Positions 42,214 through 53,236 of a stretch of DNA of 58,412 nucleotides are shown here, in pieces. This DNA comes from Thermoanaerobaculia bacterium (lineage in GTDB: Bacteria > Acidobacteriota > Thermoanaerobaculia > UBA5066 > DATFVB01). The position numbers and the translations under genes are program-made. The stretch's first letter is position 1. The number at the start of each line of letters is the position of its first letter. A model generated the notes under the pieces. That model did not search any database. It worked only from the letters and a program-made list of their open reading frames with translations, and was not told where the DNA came from. The stretch covers positions 1-58,412 of the forward strand of contig DASTIQ010000120.1 of the NCBI GenBank assembly GCA_035717485.1, written 5' to 3'.

Positions 42214-43787
42214 GGCTCCTCCCGTTCCGCCGCCCGCGCCCGCGCCCGATCGCGGGCGCCGAGCGCCGCTTCGTACTTCTCGAGCATCTCGAATTCCTCG
42301 GCGGATTTCAGGATCGCTTTCTGGTCCGTTTCCCAGTTTCGCGGGATGGAGCCGAAGACGGGATACCCGTTCTTCTTCCGGAACCACGCGTAATACACGA
42401 AACAGAGCGCCACCCACGAAGGGCCGGCGATGCGGCCGATCCTGTGGGTGAGCACGACCTCCACGAAAACGAAGAGGACCGAGGCCGCGCCGAAGAAACC
42501 GAGGATCGGGACGTCGATCGTCTGTCCGGATTTCGATTTGACCTTGAGGTTCAGCGGGATCTTGTACGGCCGGGGACTGTACGGGTCCGAAAACCGCAGC
42601 CGGATGGCCGCGATGAAGACGACGAAGTACCCGAGGGTCGCGCCGAAGGCGTACATGTTGGCGAGGACGTCGAGCGCCTCGTCCCTGCCGAAGAGGAAGG
42701 CGAGGAGCGTCTGGAGGGCGCCGATCGCCGAAAACACGAGGATCGCCCGGACGGGCGTGCGGAACCGGGCGTGCACCTTGTCGAACCACGGGGAGAGGAT
42801 CTTCAGCTCCGACATCGAGTAGGAGAGGCGCGAGGCCGACATGATGCCGGAATTGGCGGAGATCGAAAGGATCGTCGCGCCCAGGAGCGCCGCGAAGGGC
42901 CCCGCCGCCACGCCGATGAAGGGGATCCGGTGAGCGAGAGTCGCGACGGGATCGGACTTGGCGTCGCGGAAGACCTCCCACGGAAGCAGTCCGTTGGCGA
43001 GCGTCGAGAACGCGAGCGCGAAGATGAAGACGGTGAAGATGAGCGTGATCGACGTCCGCGGGACGATCGTCGCCGGTCGCCGCGTTTCCTGCGCGGCCTG
43101 GGAGATGGACTCGAGCCCGACGAACGAGATGATGGCGAGCGAGGAGCCGTACATGAACTGCTTCATCGACGGGAACGCGTGGGTCCACTGGTGCGCGAGG
43201 AGCTCCGGCTTCCACGCGAGGACGAACCCGAGGATGATGATGGACGATTCCGTGAGGATGTCGATTCCTCCGATGATTTCGTTGAAGAGCGACGATTCCT
43301 TCATCCCCTTGATGTTCAGGAGGGTCAGCATCACGATGATGAAGAGCGACTCGCCGAGCCAGACCGGGTTGAAGTCGCGGAGCGGTCCCCAGGTCACCGA
43401 GACCTTCCCGAGCGACGGCACGAAGAAGTTCACGTACCCGGCCGCCATGACCGAGAAGAGCGCGATGTCGATCGTGTAGTCCAGGAGGAGCGCCGACCCG
43501 GAGAGGAAACCGGTGAAATCGCCGAGTCCGCGCAAGGCGTAGTAGTGTCCCCCGCCCGCGACCGGGTACGTCGCGGCCATCTCCGTGTACGCGAAGCCGA
43601 TCATGATGTAGACGATCCCGGCGACGAGGAACGCGAGGGGCGCGGCGCCCATCGTGTACGCGATGACGAGCCCGAGCGCCGCGTAGATGTCGGCGCCGAC
43701 GTCCGCGTAGCCCCACATGAAGGAGCCCCACACCGAGACGTCGCGGCGCAGCTCCGCGCGCTCGGCGGGCGCGGGATCGGGATTCAT
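42210..43787 (-). CDS. APC-superfamily permease
   Basis: The 525-aa carrier has about twelve helices and the APC features [57 protein letters not shown] and [16 protein letters not shown], plus a C-terminal cytosolic tail rich in charged residues ([16 protein letters not shown]). Most relatives carry amino acids, but it opens an operon with stress-protein and Kdp regulator genes, and KimA-type potassium importers share this fold. Substrate is therefore open. ATG 43787 precedes the first conserved segment; divergent from carB. Confidence 0.85.
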   Translation of the reverse strand: MNPDPAPAERAELRRDVSVWGSFMWGYADVGADIYAALGLVIAYTMGAAPLAFLVAGIVYIMIGFAYTEMAATYPVAGGGHYYALRGLGDFTGFLSGSALLLDYTIDIALFSVMAAGYVNFFVPSLGKVSVTWGPLRDFNPVWLGESLFIIVMLTLLNIKGMKESSLFNEIIGGIDILTESSIIILGFVLAWKPELLAHQWTHAFPSMKQFMYGSSLAIISFVGLESISQAAQETRRPATIVPRTSITLIFTVFIFALAFSTLANGLLPWEVFRDAKSDPVATLAHRIPFIGVAAGPFAALLGATILSISANSGIMSASRLSYSMSELKILSPWFDKVHARFRTPVRAILVFSAIGALQTLLAFLFGRDEALDVLANMYAFGATLGYFVVFIAAIRLRFSDPYSPRPYKIPLNLKVKSKSGQTIDVPILGFFGAASVLFVFVEVVLTHRIGRIAGPSWVALCFVYYAWFRKKNGYPVFGSIPRNWETDQKAILKSAEEFEMLEKYEAALGARDRARARAAEREEP

Positions 43788-43848
43788 GCTCCCGAAGTGT
43801 ATGCCCGGCGCGGAACGGAGAGGGCAACGGCGCAAACGGCGCATCCGC

Positions 43849-43854
43849 TATACT
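43849..43854 (+). promoter_or_regulatory. Putative -10 element of carB
   Basis: TATACT lies 10 nt before the GTG of carB at 43865; a run of C follows. The leader would be only a few nt. Confidence 0.45.
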
Positions 43855-43864
43855 GCCCCCCCAC

Positions 43865-47064
<3,200 letters not shown>

Positions 47065-47068
<4 letters not shown>

Positions 47069-48948
47069 GCGTGCGGACGCTCGGCCGGGCGCTCGGCGCT
47101 CTCCTCGCGGCCGCTGTTCTCTTTTCCGGATTTCCGGCCGGCACCCGCCTCCCCGCGTTCGCCCTCGGCGCGGCGGCGGCCGCTTTCGCCGCGGGATTCG
47201 CCGCGCCGGGGATCGGCCTCGCCGCCGTCGCGTTCGGGTGCGTCGTGTCGGGATCGGCGGCGTCCGGCGACGGAAGATACGGTCCGCTGCCGTGGCCCGC
47301 GCTCGCCGCGCTCTCGTTCGCCGCCGGTTCGGCGTTCCGAAGCGCGATCCGGGGCGCGGACGAGGGCGCGCCGCCGCCGCTCGACCGCTCGCTCGCGCGG
47401 CTCGGCGTCTTCTGGGCGGCGTGCGCGGCGGTCGCGGCGCTTTCCGCGCGGACCTTGTGGGCCGTCCTCCGGGGCCTCGCGGAGCGCGCCGTCAATTCGC
47501 GGGGGATCTCCGATTCCACGGCGATCCGCGGCACCGTGCTCTCGCTCGCGGCCGTGTTCGCCGGGATCGCCCTCTACGACGCGGCGCGCCGCGTTTCTGC
47601 GTCGGATCGTCGCCGCGCCGTCCGGGCGGCGGCCGCCGGAGCGGCCGTCTCCGCGGCGGTCGCCTGGCTCCAGTCCCGCGGCTTCGTCGGGGCGTCGCGC
47701 TCGGCTTACTGGAAGATGATCGGCCGGTTTCCGGGACTCCAGAGCGACCCGAACGCGGCGGGGGTGCTGGCGGCGCTCGCGATCGGTCCCTCGGTCGCCG
47801 CGGCCCTGCACGCTCGCCGCAAGGCGCCGTGGATCGCGGCGGCCCTGGCTCTCGCCGCCGGGATCGCCGCTTCCGGGTCGCGGAGCGGGGTCCTGGCGGC
47901 GGTGATCTCGGTGGCGGCGGTCCTCGTCGTCGATCGCCGCGCGCCTTCCCGCTGGAGGCGTCCCGCGGTCGCGCTCTTCGCGGCCGCGGTGACGGCCGCG
48001 CTGCTGCTCGCCTCGCGCGGACACGGCGGAGCCCTCGAGCGGGTCCTTTCGGTGTTCGATCGCGGCACTCCGTTCGAATACCGGACCTCGTCTCGGAGCC
48101 TGTTCTGGCGCTGCGCCTGGGACGCTTTCCGCAGTGCGCCGCTCGGAGGGATCGGATGGAACGCGTTCTCGTGGAAGCTGCCGGATCTCGCCGCGGCCCG
48201 GGGAACGGCTCTCCCCGTCATGGACAACCCGGGCAATTTCTATCTCCAGTTGCTCTGCGAGACGGGCCTGGCCGGCGCGCTCCTCTTCGCGCTCTTCGTC
48301 GGCCGCGCGGCGCGATCGGCATCCGAGGCCTTCGGCGGCGATTTTCCGGAAAGGGGAGCCGCGGCCGCCCTCGCGGGGCTCGTCCCGGCTCTCGCGGTCG
48401 GCTCGCATCTGTTCGCCGCCGAGGTATCGATCGCCGCCTTCCTGATGCTGGCTCTCGTGGCGGACGGCCGGGGAGAGCGCGCGCCCGCGCGACGAACGCC
48501 CGCCGCGCCGCCCCGTCTCGCGGCCGCCGCGGCGATCGCCGTCGCCGTCGTCGGATGGATCGCTCTCCTGGCTCCCACGGCGAGGGAGGACGAAGCCTTC
48601 CGCCGCTCTCCTTACATCGGACTGTACCCGCCGGAGGGAGCCGGCGGCGCCGTCTTCCGCTGGATGCGGCCCCGGGCCGCGCTCCGCCTCGCGCCGGGAC
48701 AGAAGAAGACCCTCGCCTTCTCCTTCCCGGATCCCGCCGCTCGCCCGCGGAATCTGACGATCGCGCTCGCGGATCGGCCGCTCCTGTCGAGAGCCGTGTC
48801 GTCGCCGCCCGTCTTCCTCTCGTTTCTCTCCGCGCGGGATCGGCCCACCGTCTTTCGCCTCGCCGCGGCTCCGTCGACCCGCCCTTCCGATTCCGGCGGG
48901 GCCGACTCGCGGCTCCTGTCCCTCCAGGTCGCGGGGGCGTGGCCGTGA
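47065..48948 (+). CDS. O-antigen-ligase/Wzy-like multi-pass membrane protein
   Basis: The 627-aa protein has about ten helices and the Wzy_C/RfaL-like motif [20 protein letters not shown] in a periplasmic loop, with [20 protein letters not shown] before it (the usual GWGxNxF-like stretch). It ends with a roughly 110-residue soluble domain ([20 protein letters not shown]). It probably joins or extends surface sugars; no glycosyltransferase genes lie nearby. GTG 47065 overlaps the carB stop (GTGA); GTG 47071 is an in-frame alternative. The next gene also overlaps its stop. Confidence 0.78.
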
Positions 48949-49925
48949 AGGTTCAGTGGCATCCCGCGACCGGGAAGCGCACCGTGTACTCGGTCGATCT
49001 CGAAGCGTGGGGCGGCATCGTGCTCTTCTTCGCGGCGTCCGCGTGCGCTCTTCTCTGGCTCGCGCTCCCTCCGGTGCTCGGAGCCGTGCTGGCGCGCTGG
49101 CGACGGGCTTTCGCGGAAGCCGACGCGAGCGCGTTGAATGCCCGCCGCCGGGAGGCGCTCGATCTCGCGACGTCGGCGCTCCGCCAGGCGAGCGAGCGCC
49201 TCGACACGGATCGCGCGCTCGTCGGCCGGATCGCCTACCTGTATGGCCTGCGGTCGGTCGCGCGCCGCGTGGCCGGCGCGGCCGGAACGGCCGCGGCGGA
49301 ACCGGCGAGCGCCCTGGAGACTTCGGAGCGGCGCGTCGCCGTCCTGGCCCAGGCGGTTTCCGCGATCGAAACGGAGGAGGGAAAGGATGCGGCGCTCGCC
49401 CCGTTCACTCCTTCGACCGCGCCCTTTCCCGAAACGGCATGGGTCGCGACCGGCGACTTCGGCTGGCGCGTCTCGCGGATCACGAATCGGACCGAATTCG
49501 CCGCCGGCCTCGATCTCGCCGCTCCACGGGGACGGCCCGTTTTCGCCTCGGCGGACGGCACCGTCCGGTGGACCGGTCCGGTGACCTTCCGCGGCGCGCC
49601 GGAATATTTCCGGTTCGGAAAGATCGTCGCGATCCGGCATGGCGGGCGAGCGGTGACGGTCTACGGCAATCTCGAGTCCGTATCGGTACGCCGGGGACAG
49701 GCGCTGCGCCGAGGGGACCGGATCGGCACCGTGGGCGTGAGCCCGTGGTTCGGCGCGCCCCGGCTTCGATACGAGGTCTGGCGGACGTTCGAGGGGGAGC
49801 CCTATCCGATCGACCCGCGGCTCGCGATCCTGACCGACCGCTCGCCGGAGGTGCTCGACGCTCTCCGGAAAGCCCTCGCTTCGCCGGTGCGGCCGCCGTT
49901 TCCCCTTCCCGCGGACTTCCGCTGA
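48945..49925 (+). CDS. Degenerate LytM/M23-fold protein with N-terminal coiled coil
   Basis: The 326-aa product has one N-terminal helix (GGIVLFFAASACALLWLAL), a coiled-coil stretch (residues about 55-150) and a C-terminal M23 peptidase fold: GDFGWR, EFAAGLDLAAPRGRPVFASA, GGRAVTVYGNLESVSVR, RLRYEVWRTF. The zinc ligands appear lost: Ala replaces the first His (AAGLD for HxGxD), YGNL replaces YxHL and RLR replaces HxH. Such inactive LytM proteins (EnvC, NlpD type) activate amidases rather than cut peptidoglycan. GTG start overlaps the previous stop (GTGA). Confidence 0.82.
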   Translation: MKVQWHPATGKRTVYSVDLEAWGGIVLFFAASACALLWLALPPVLGAVLARWRRAFAEADASALNARRREALDLATSALRQASERLDTDRALVGRIAYLYGLRSVARRVAGAAGTAAAEPASALETSERRVAVLAQAVSAIETEEGKDAALAPFTPSTAPFPETAWVATGDFGWRVSRITNRTEFAAGLDLAAPRGRPVFASADGTVRWTGPVTFRGAPEYFRFGKIVAIRHGGRAVTVYGNLESVSVRRGQALRRGDRIGTVGVSPWFGAPRLRYEVWRTFEGEPYPIDPRLAILTDRSPEVLDALRKALASPVRPPFPLPADFR

Positions 49926-49936
49926 CGGGGGCCGTC

Positions 49937-51070
49937 TCAGGCGGCCGAGCGCAGGATCTCGAGAACCCGGGCGATTTCGTCCACGTCGTTTCCGACGTGC
50001 GGCGCGAACCGGACCGCGCCTTCGCGAGGGGACGTGATGACCCCCCGCTCCTCCAGCTTCTCGACCGCCCTGCGCGCGTCCCCGTCCGGGGGCACCGCGG
50101 AGAGAATGGCGGAACGCGAGCCGTCCGGCGTGCGGATCGTCCACCCGAGGTCTCCGAGGCCTTTCCGAAGCGCGCCGACGATCCCCCCGATCCGGCGCTC
50201 CGCCTCCTCCATGCCGACGGCAGCGAGGAGATCGATCGCTTCGGAAAGCGCGTACACGGAACCGGTCGGGAGCGAACCCGCCTCGAACCGCCGGCCCGAG
50301 GAGAAGGGGCGGAGGTCGTAGGCGAGCTGCGATTCGCGCCACGGGACGTTCCACCACCCGACCCACGGCGGCCGGATCGCCGACTTCGCCTTTTCGGAGA
50401 ACGCGAAGACCGCGAGACCTTCCGGACCGTAGAGGAATTTGTGTCCGTCCGCCGCGAGCACGTCGACGCCGAGACGTTCCGTGTCGATCGGCATCGTCCC
50501 CAGCCCCTGGATCGCATCGACCACGAAGAGCGCGTCGCGATCGCGGCAGAGGGACGAGAGCTCCCCGAGGGGGAAGTCGAAGCCGGAATGGAACGCGACC
50601 CAGGAGACCGCCACGACGCGCGTCCGCGCGTCGACGAGCGGCTCGAAGTCGGCGGAGGTCAGCCGGCCGTCGCGACTGCGGGCGGCGCGGTACTCGACGC
50701 CGCGCGGCGCGAGATTCATCCAGGGGTAGACGTTGGCGGGGAACTCGAGATCGTCCCCCACGACGTTGTCGCCGGGACGCCAGTCGAGGCCCTGCGCGAC
50801 GAGATTCAGCGCGTGCGACGTCGACGGGAGAAGCGAGATTCGCCCGGCGTCGCCGCCGACGAAAGCGGCGGCTTTCTCGCGGAGCTCGTCGTAGCGTCGG
50901 TACCACTTCTTCCAGTGGAGCGCGCCGAAGTTCGACTGGTCGTCCGCGTGGGCGCGCAGCGCGGCCGCGACGCGGGCGGGGAGCGGCGCGACCGCGGCGT
51001 GATTGAGATAGACGAGGTTCTTGCGGACCGGGAACTGGCGGTCGAGGTTCTCGTTGGAGAAGTCGAACAT
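49937..51070 (-). CDS. Class V aminotransferase (cysteine desulfurase-like)
   Basis: The 377-aa PLP enzyme has NLVYLNHAAVAPLP at the start, VAVSWVAFHSGFDFPLGELS, LFVVDAIQGLGTMPID (Asp to pyridine nitrogen) and the PLP lysine in VLAADGHKFLYGPEGLAVF. The family includes NifS/SufS desulfurases, kynureninase-like and isopenicillin epimerase-like enzymes. No active-site cysteine loop was identified, so a desulfurase role is unproven. ATG 51070 follows CATACT by 6 nt and matches the family N-terminus; the longer frame from 51133 is unlikely. Convergent with the LytM gene by 11 nt. Confidence 0.87.
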   Translation of the reverse strand: MFDFSNENLDRQFPVRKNLVYLNHAAVAPLPARVAAALRAHADDQSNFGALHWKKWYRRYDELREKAAAFVGGDAGRISLLPSTSHALNLVAQGLDWRPGDNVVGDDLEFPANVYPWMNLAPRGVEYRAARSRDGRLTSADFEPLVDARTRVVAVSWVAFHSGFDFPLGELSSLCRDRDALFVVDAIQGLGTMPIDTERLGVDVLAADGHKFLYGPEGLAVFAFSEKAKSAIRPPWVGWWNVPWRESQLAYDLRPFSSGRRFEAGSLPTGSVYALSEAIDLLAAVGMEEAERRIGGIVGALRKGLGDLGWTIRTPDGSRSAILSAVPPDGDARRAVEKLEERGVITSPREGAVRFAPHVGNDVDEIARVLEILRSAA

Positions 51071-51076
51071 GCGGGG

Positions 51077-51082
51077 AGTATG
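51077..51082 (-). promoter_or_regulatory. Putative -10 element of the aminotransferase gene (leaderless)
   Basis: CATACT on the minus strand with a 6-nt spacer to the ATG at 51070. Confidence 0.4.
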
Positions 51083-51179
51083 GCACGCGGCGTCTGCGCG
51101 GCTTGATCCGGTTGCCGGGGAAGGCCGGCTCATCTAAGATCCCCCCAATTTCCACCCGGGGAAAATGAAGGAGGGCATC

Positions 51180-52958
51180 TTGGAGAAACATCGCGTTCTC
51201 GCTCTGGTCGCACTCGTGATCGGATTCGTCGCAATCGACACGGCCGCGCTTGCCGCCGAGCCACCCGGGTGGCTGCAGTGGGGGAGCGACGCGCAGCACA
51301 CCGGGTTCTTCCCGGTCGCGGCCCAGCCTCCGGAGGCGATCCTTTCCGACACCGTCGTCGACCCGAACGCCCAGGCGAGCTACGAAGAGGTCGGAGGCGA
51401 CCTCCTCGTGCACTACCAGGTTCCGCTCACCCAGGGAAACAGCGTTTACATGACCTTCAAGGGACCCGACTGGACGAGCTTCTGGACGTGGCAGACGCAG
51501 AGCTGGGGCATGAAGCGAATGGACTGGAAGAAAGGACAGCTGACGACCAAGTGGTCGAGGTCGTCGGACTGGAAGCCCGTTCCGAACGGTCAATGGAAAT
51601 GGGTCGGCTACTGGCTCTTCGAGGGGCCGCAGTGGGAGCCGGTCTTCCACGGCGCCGTCGCGGGAACGTGGGTGTACATGCCGGGCGCGGGAGGCTCGAT
51701 CTACAAGCTCCGCAAGGACACGGGGGCCGTCGTCTCCCGGATCAAGCCGTTCGGAGCCACGATCAATCCGAACGTCTACGCGAACAGCCCGGTAACGGTC
51801 TGGAACGGGAACGTCTATTACAATGTCATCCAGCTCGACCCCGACAACCCATGGACCTCGGACGTCGTCGGCTCCTGGCTCGTCCGCATCGCCCCGAACG
51901 GGACGGTCACGAAGGTCTCCTATGCCTCGCTGACCCCGGGGGCACCGGGGGCGACGGATCCGTGCACGGTCCAGTTCGGCAACGCCTCGGACGCGAGCTC
52001 TCTGCCGTGGCCGCCGTCGCCGACAGCCATCGCCGGGACGACTCCCTGCGGAACGCAGCGCGTCGGGACGAACATCGCGCCGGCGGTGGCCCCGGACGGG
52101 ACCGTCTACACGGCGAGCCGCGCGCATTTCGTCGACCGGTATTCCTATCTGATCGCGGTCCACGCGGACCTCACGCCGAAATGGGCGGCGTCGCTCCGCG
52201 GACGGCTGAACGACGGATGCAACGTGACCCTGCCGCCGAACGGATCGCCCGGCGGATGCACCGACGGCGCGACGACGGGGGTGGACCCCGCGACGAACGA
52301 GCTCCCCGCGGGCCGGATCTACGACGATTCGACCGCGTCGCCGACGGTGGCGCCCGACGGTAGCGTGCTCTTCGGCGTCTTGACGCGGTACAACTTTGAC
52401 CAGGGACACCTGATGCGGTTCAGCAGCGCGGGAGACTTCCTCGGCGCGTACGGGTTCGGATGGGACATGACCGCCGGGATCTTCCCTCACGACCTGACCT
52501 ACTCGATCATCTTCAAGGAGAACCATTACGGCGACGTCGGCTCCTATTGCAACGTGGAATCGATCTGTCCGTCGGACCGGACCGCGACCTACCCGTCCAA
52601 TCCGGAGGCCTACTTCGTGACGCAGCTTTCTCCCTCCCTCGTGCCGGAGTGGCAGTGGCAGAACACGAACACGGAGAGCTGCGTGCGGAACCCGGACGCG
52701 TCGATCACCTGCACCTCGGATCACCCGAACGGTTTCGAGTTCTGTGTCAACGCCGTCGCCATCGACGCCAACGGCGTCGTCTATGCCGACAGCGAGGACG
52801 GGAACGTCTACGCGGTGGCGCAGGGCGGGACGCTCGCCCACAATCTGTTCCTCAATCTCTCGCTCGGCGCGGCCTACACACCGGTTTCGATCGGATCCGA
52901 CGGCAAGGTGTATTCGCAGAACTTCGGCCACATGCTGGTCACCGGTCTCGCGCCCTGA
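51180..52958 (+). CDS. Exported PQQ/WD40-like beta-propeller protein
   Basis: The 592-aa product starts with a signal peptide (LALVALVIGFVAIDTAALAA). The mature part is a propeller: WLQWGSDAQHTGFFP, GAVAGTWVYMPGAGGSIYKL, APAVAPDGTVYTASRAHFVD and VNAVAIDANGVVYADSEDGN are blade motifs of the PQQ-binding-like type. Three paired cysteine regions suggest disulfides in the periplasm. TTG 51180 is preferred because AAGGAGGG (51168-51175) lies 4 nt before it; ATG 51165 is an in-frame alternative. No enzymatic residues are recognised, so substrate is unknown. Divergent from the aminotransferase gene. Confidence 0.75.
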   Translation: MEKHRVLALVALVIGFVAIDTAALAAEPPGWLQWGSDAQHTGFFPVAAQPPEAILSDTVVDPNAQASYEEVGGDLLVHYQVPLTQGNSVYMTFKGPDWTSFWTWQTQSWGMKRMDWKKGQLTTKWSRSSDWKPVPNGQWKWVGYWLFEGPQWEPVFHGAVAGTWVYMPGAGGSIYKLRKDTGAVVSRIKPFGATINPNVYANSPVTVWNGNVYYNVIQLDPDNPWTSDVVGSWLVRIAPNGTVTKVSYASLTPGAPGATDPCTVQFGNASDASSLPWPPSPTAIAGTTPCGTQRVGTNIAPAVAPDGTVYTASRAHFVDRYSYLIAVHADLTPKWAASLRGRLNDGCNVTLPPNGSPGGCTDGATTGVDPATNELPAGRIYDDSTASPTVAPDGSVLFGVLTRYNFDQGHLMRFSSAGDFLGAYGFGWDMTAGIFPHDLTYSIIFKENHYGDVGSYCNVESICPSDRTATYPSNPEAYFVTQLSPSLVPEWQWQNTNTESCVRNPDASITCTSDHPNGFEFCVNAVAIDANGVVYADSEDGNVYAVAQGGTLAHNLFLNLSLGAAYTPVSIGSDGKVYSQNFGHMLVTGLAP

Positions 52959-53015
52959 ACAGTGCCGCTTCCGCGGGCGGCGACCAGGCGTCGTCCGCGG
53001 GAGCCCGGGGACCGA

Positions 53016-53150
53016 TCAGCGCAGGCCGGTCACGACGTAGAGATTGTTGAGACAGCGGCCGTCGGAATTAGCCTAAGCTCTTCCCGTCCGCCGACAGCAG
53101 CGGATAAGCGACGAAGAGGACTCCCGCCCGGTCGGCGGGGCGACCTCCAC
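53016..53150 (-). pseudogene. 3' remnant of a kinase/TolB-propeller gene
   Basis: On the minus strand one frame reads GVLFVAYPLLSADGKSLG and then a stop (53068-53070); shifted by one base it continues NSDGRCLNNLYVVTGLR to a stop at 53016. Together they look like the conserved last 35 residues of acidobacterial kinase-propeller proteins (ending ...DGKSYAYSYxRxLSDLYxVxGLR). Nothing 5' of it remains coherent: the upstream frames carry stops. The neighbouring intact kinase ends differently, so this derives from another copy. It fills much of the 278-bp gap between the propeller gene and the kinase. Confidence 0.55.
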
Positions 53151-53236
53151 CAGGGGATCCCGTTTTCCCGACCGCACGTCTGGAAGGTCACCCGGGAATA
53201 GAAGGGTGGCTCTGTCGGCGGAGGCGGGAGCCGTGC

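Noticed and set aside
52959-53015. Gap after the propeller gene as another element copy
   Set aside because: It has GGCGGCGACC-like sequence but neither arm of the inverted repeat matches convincingly.
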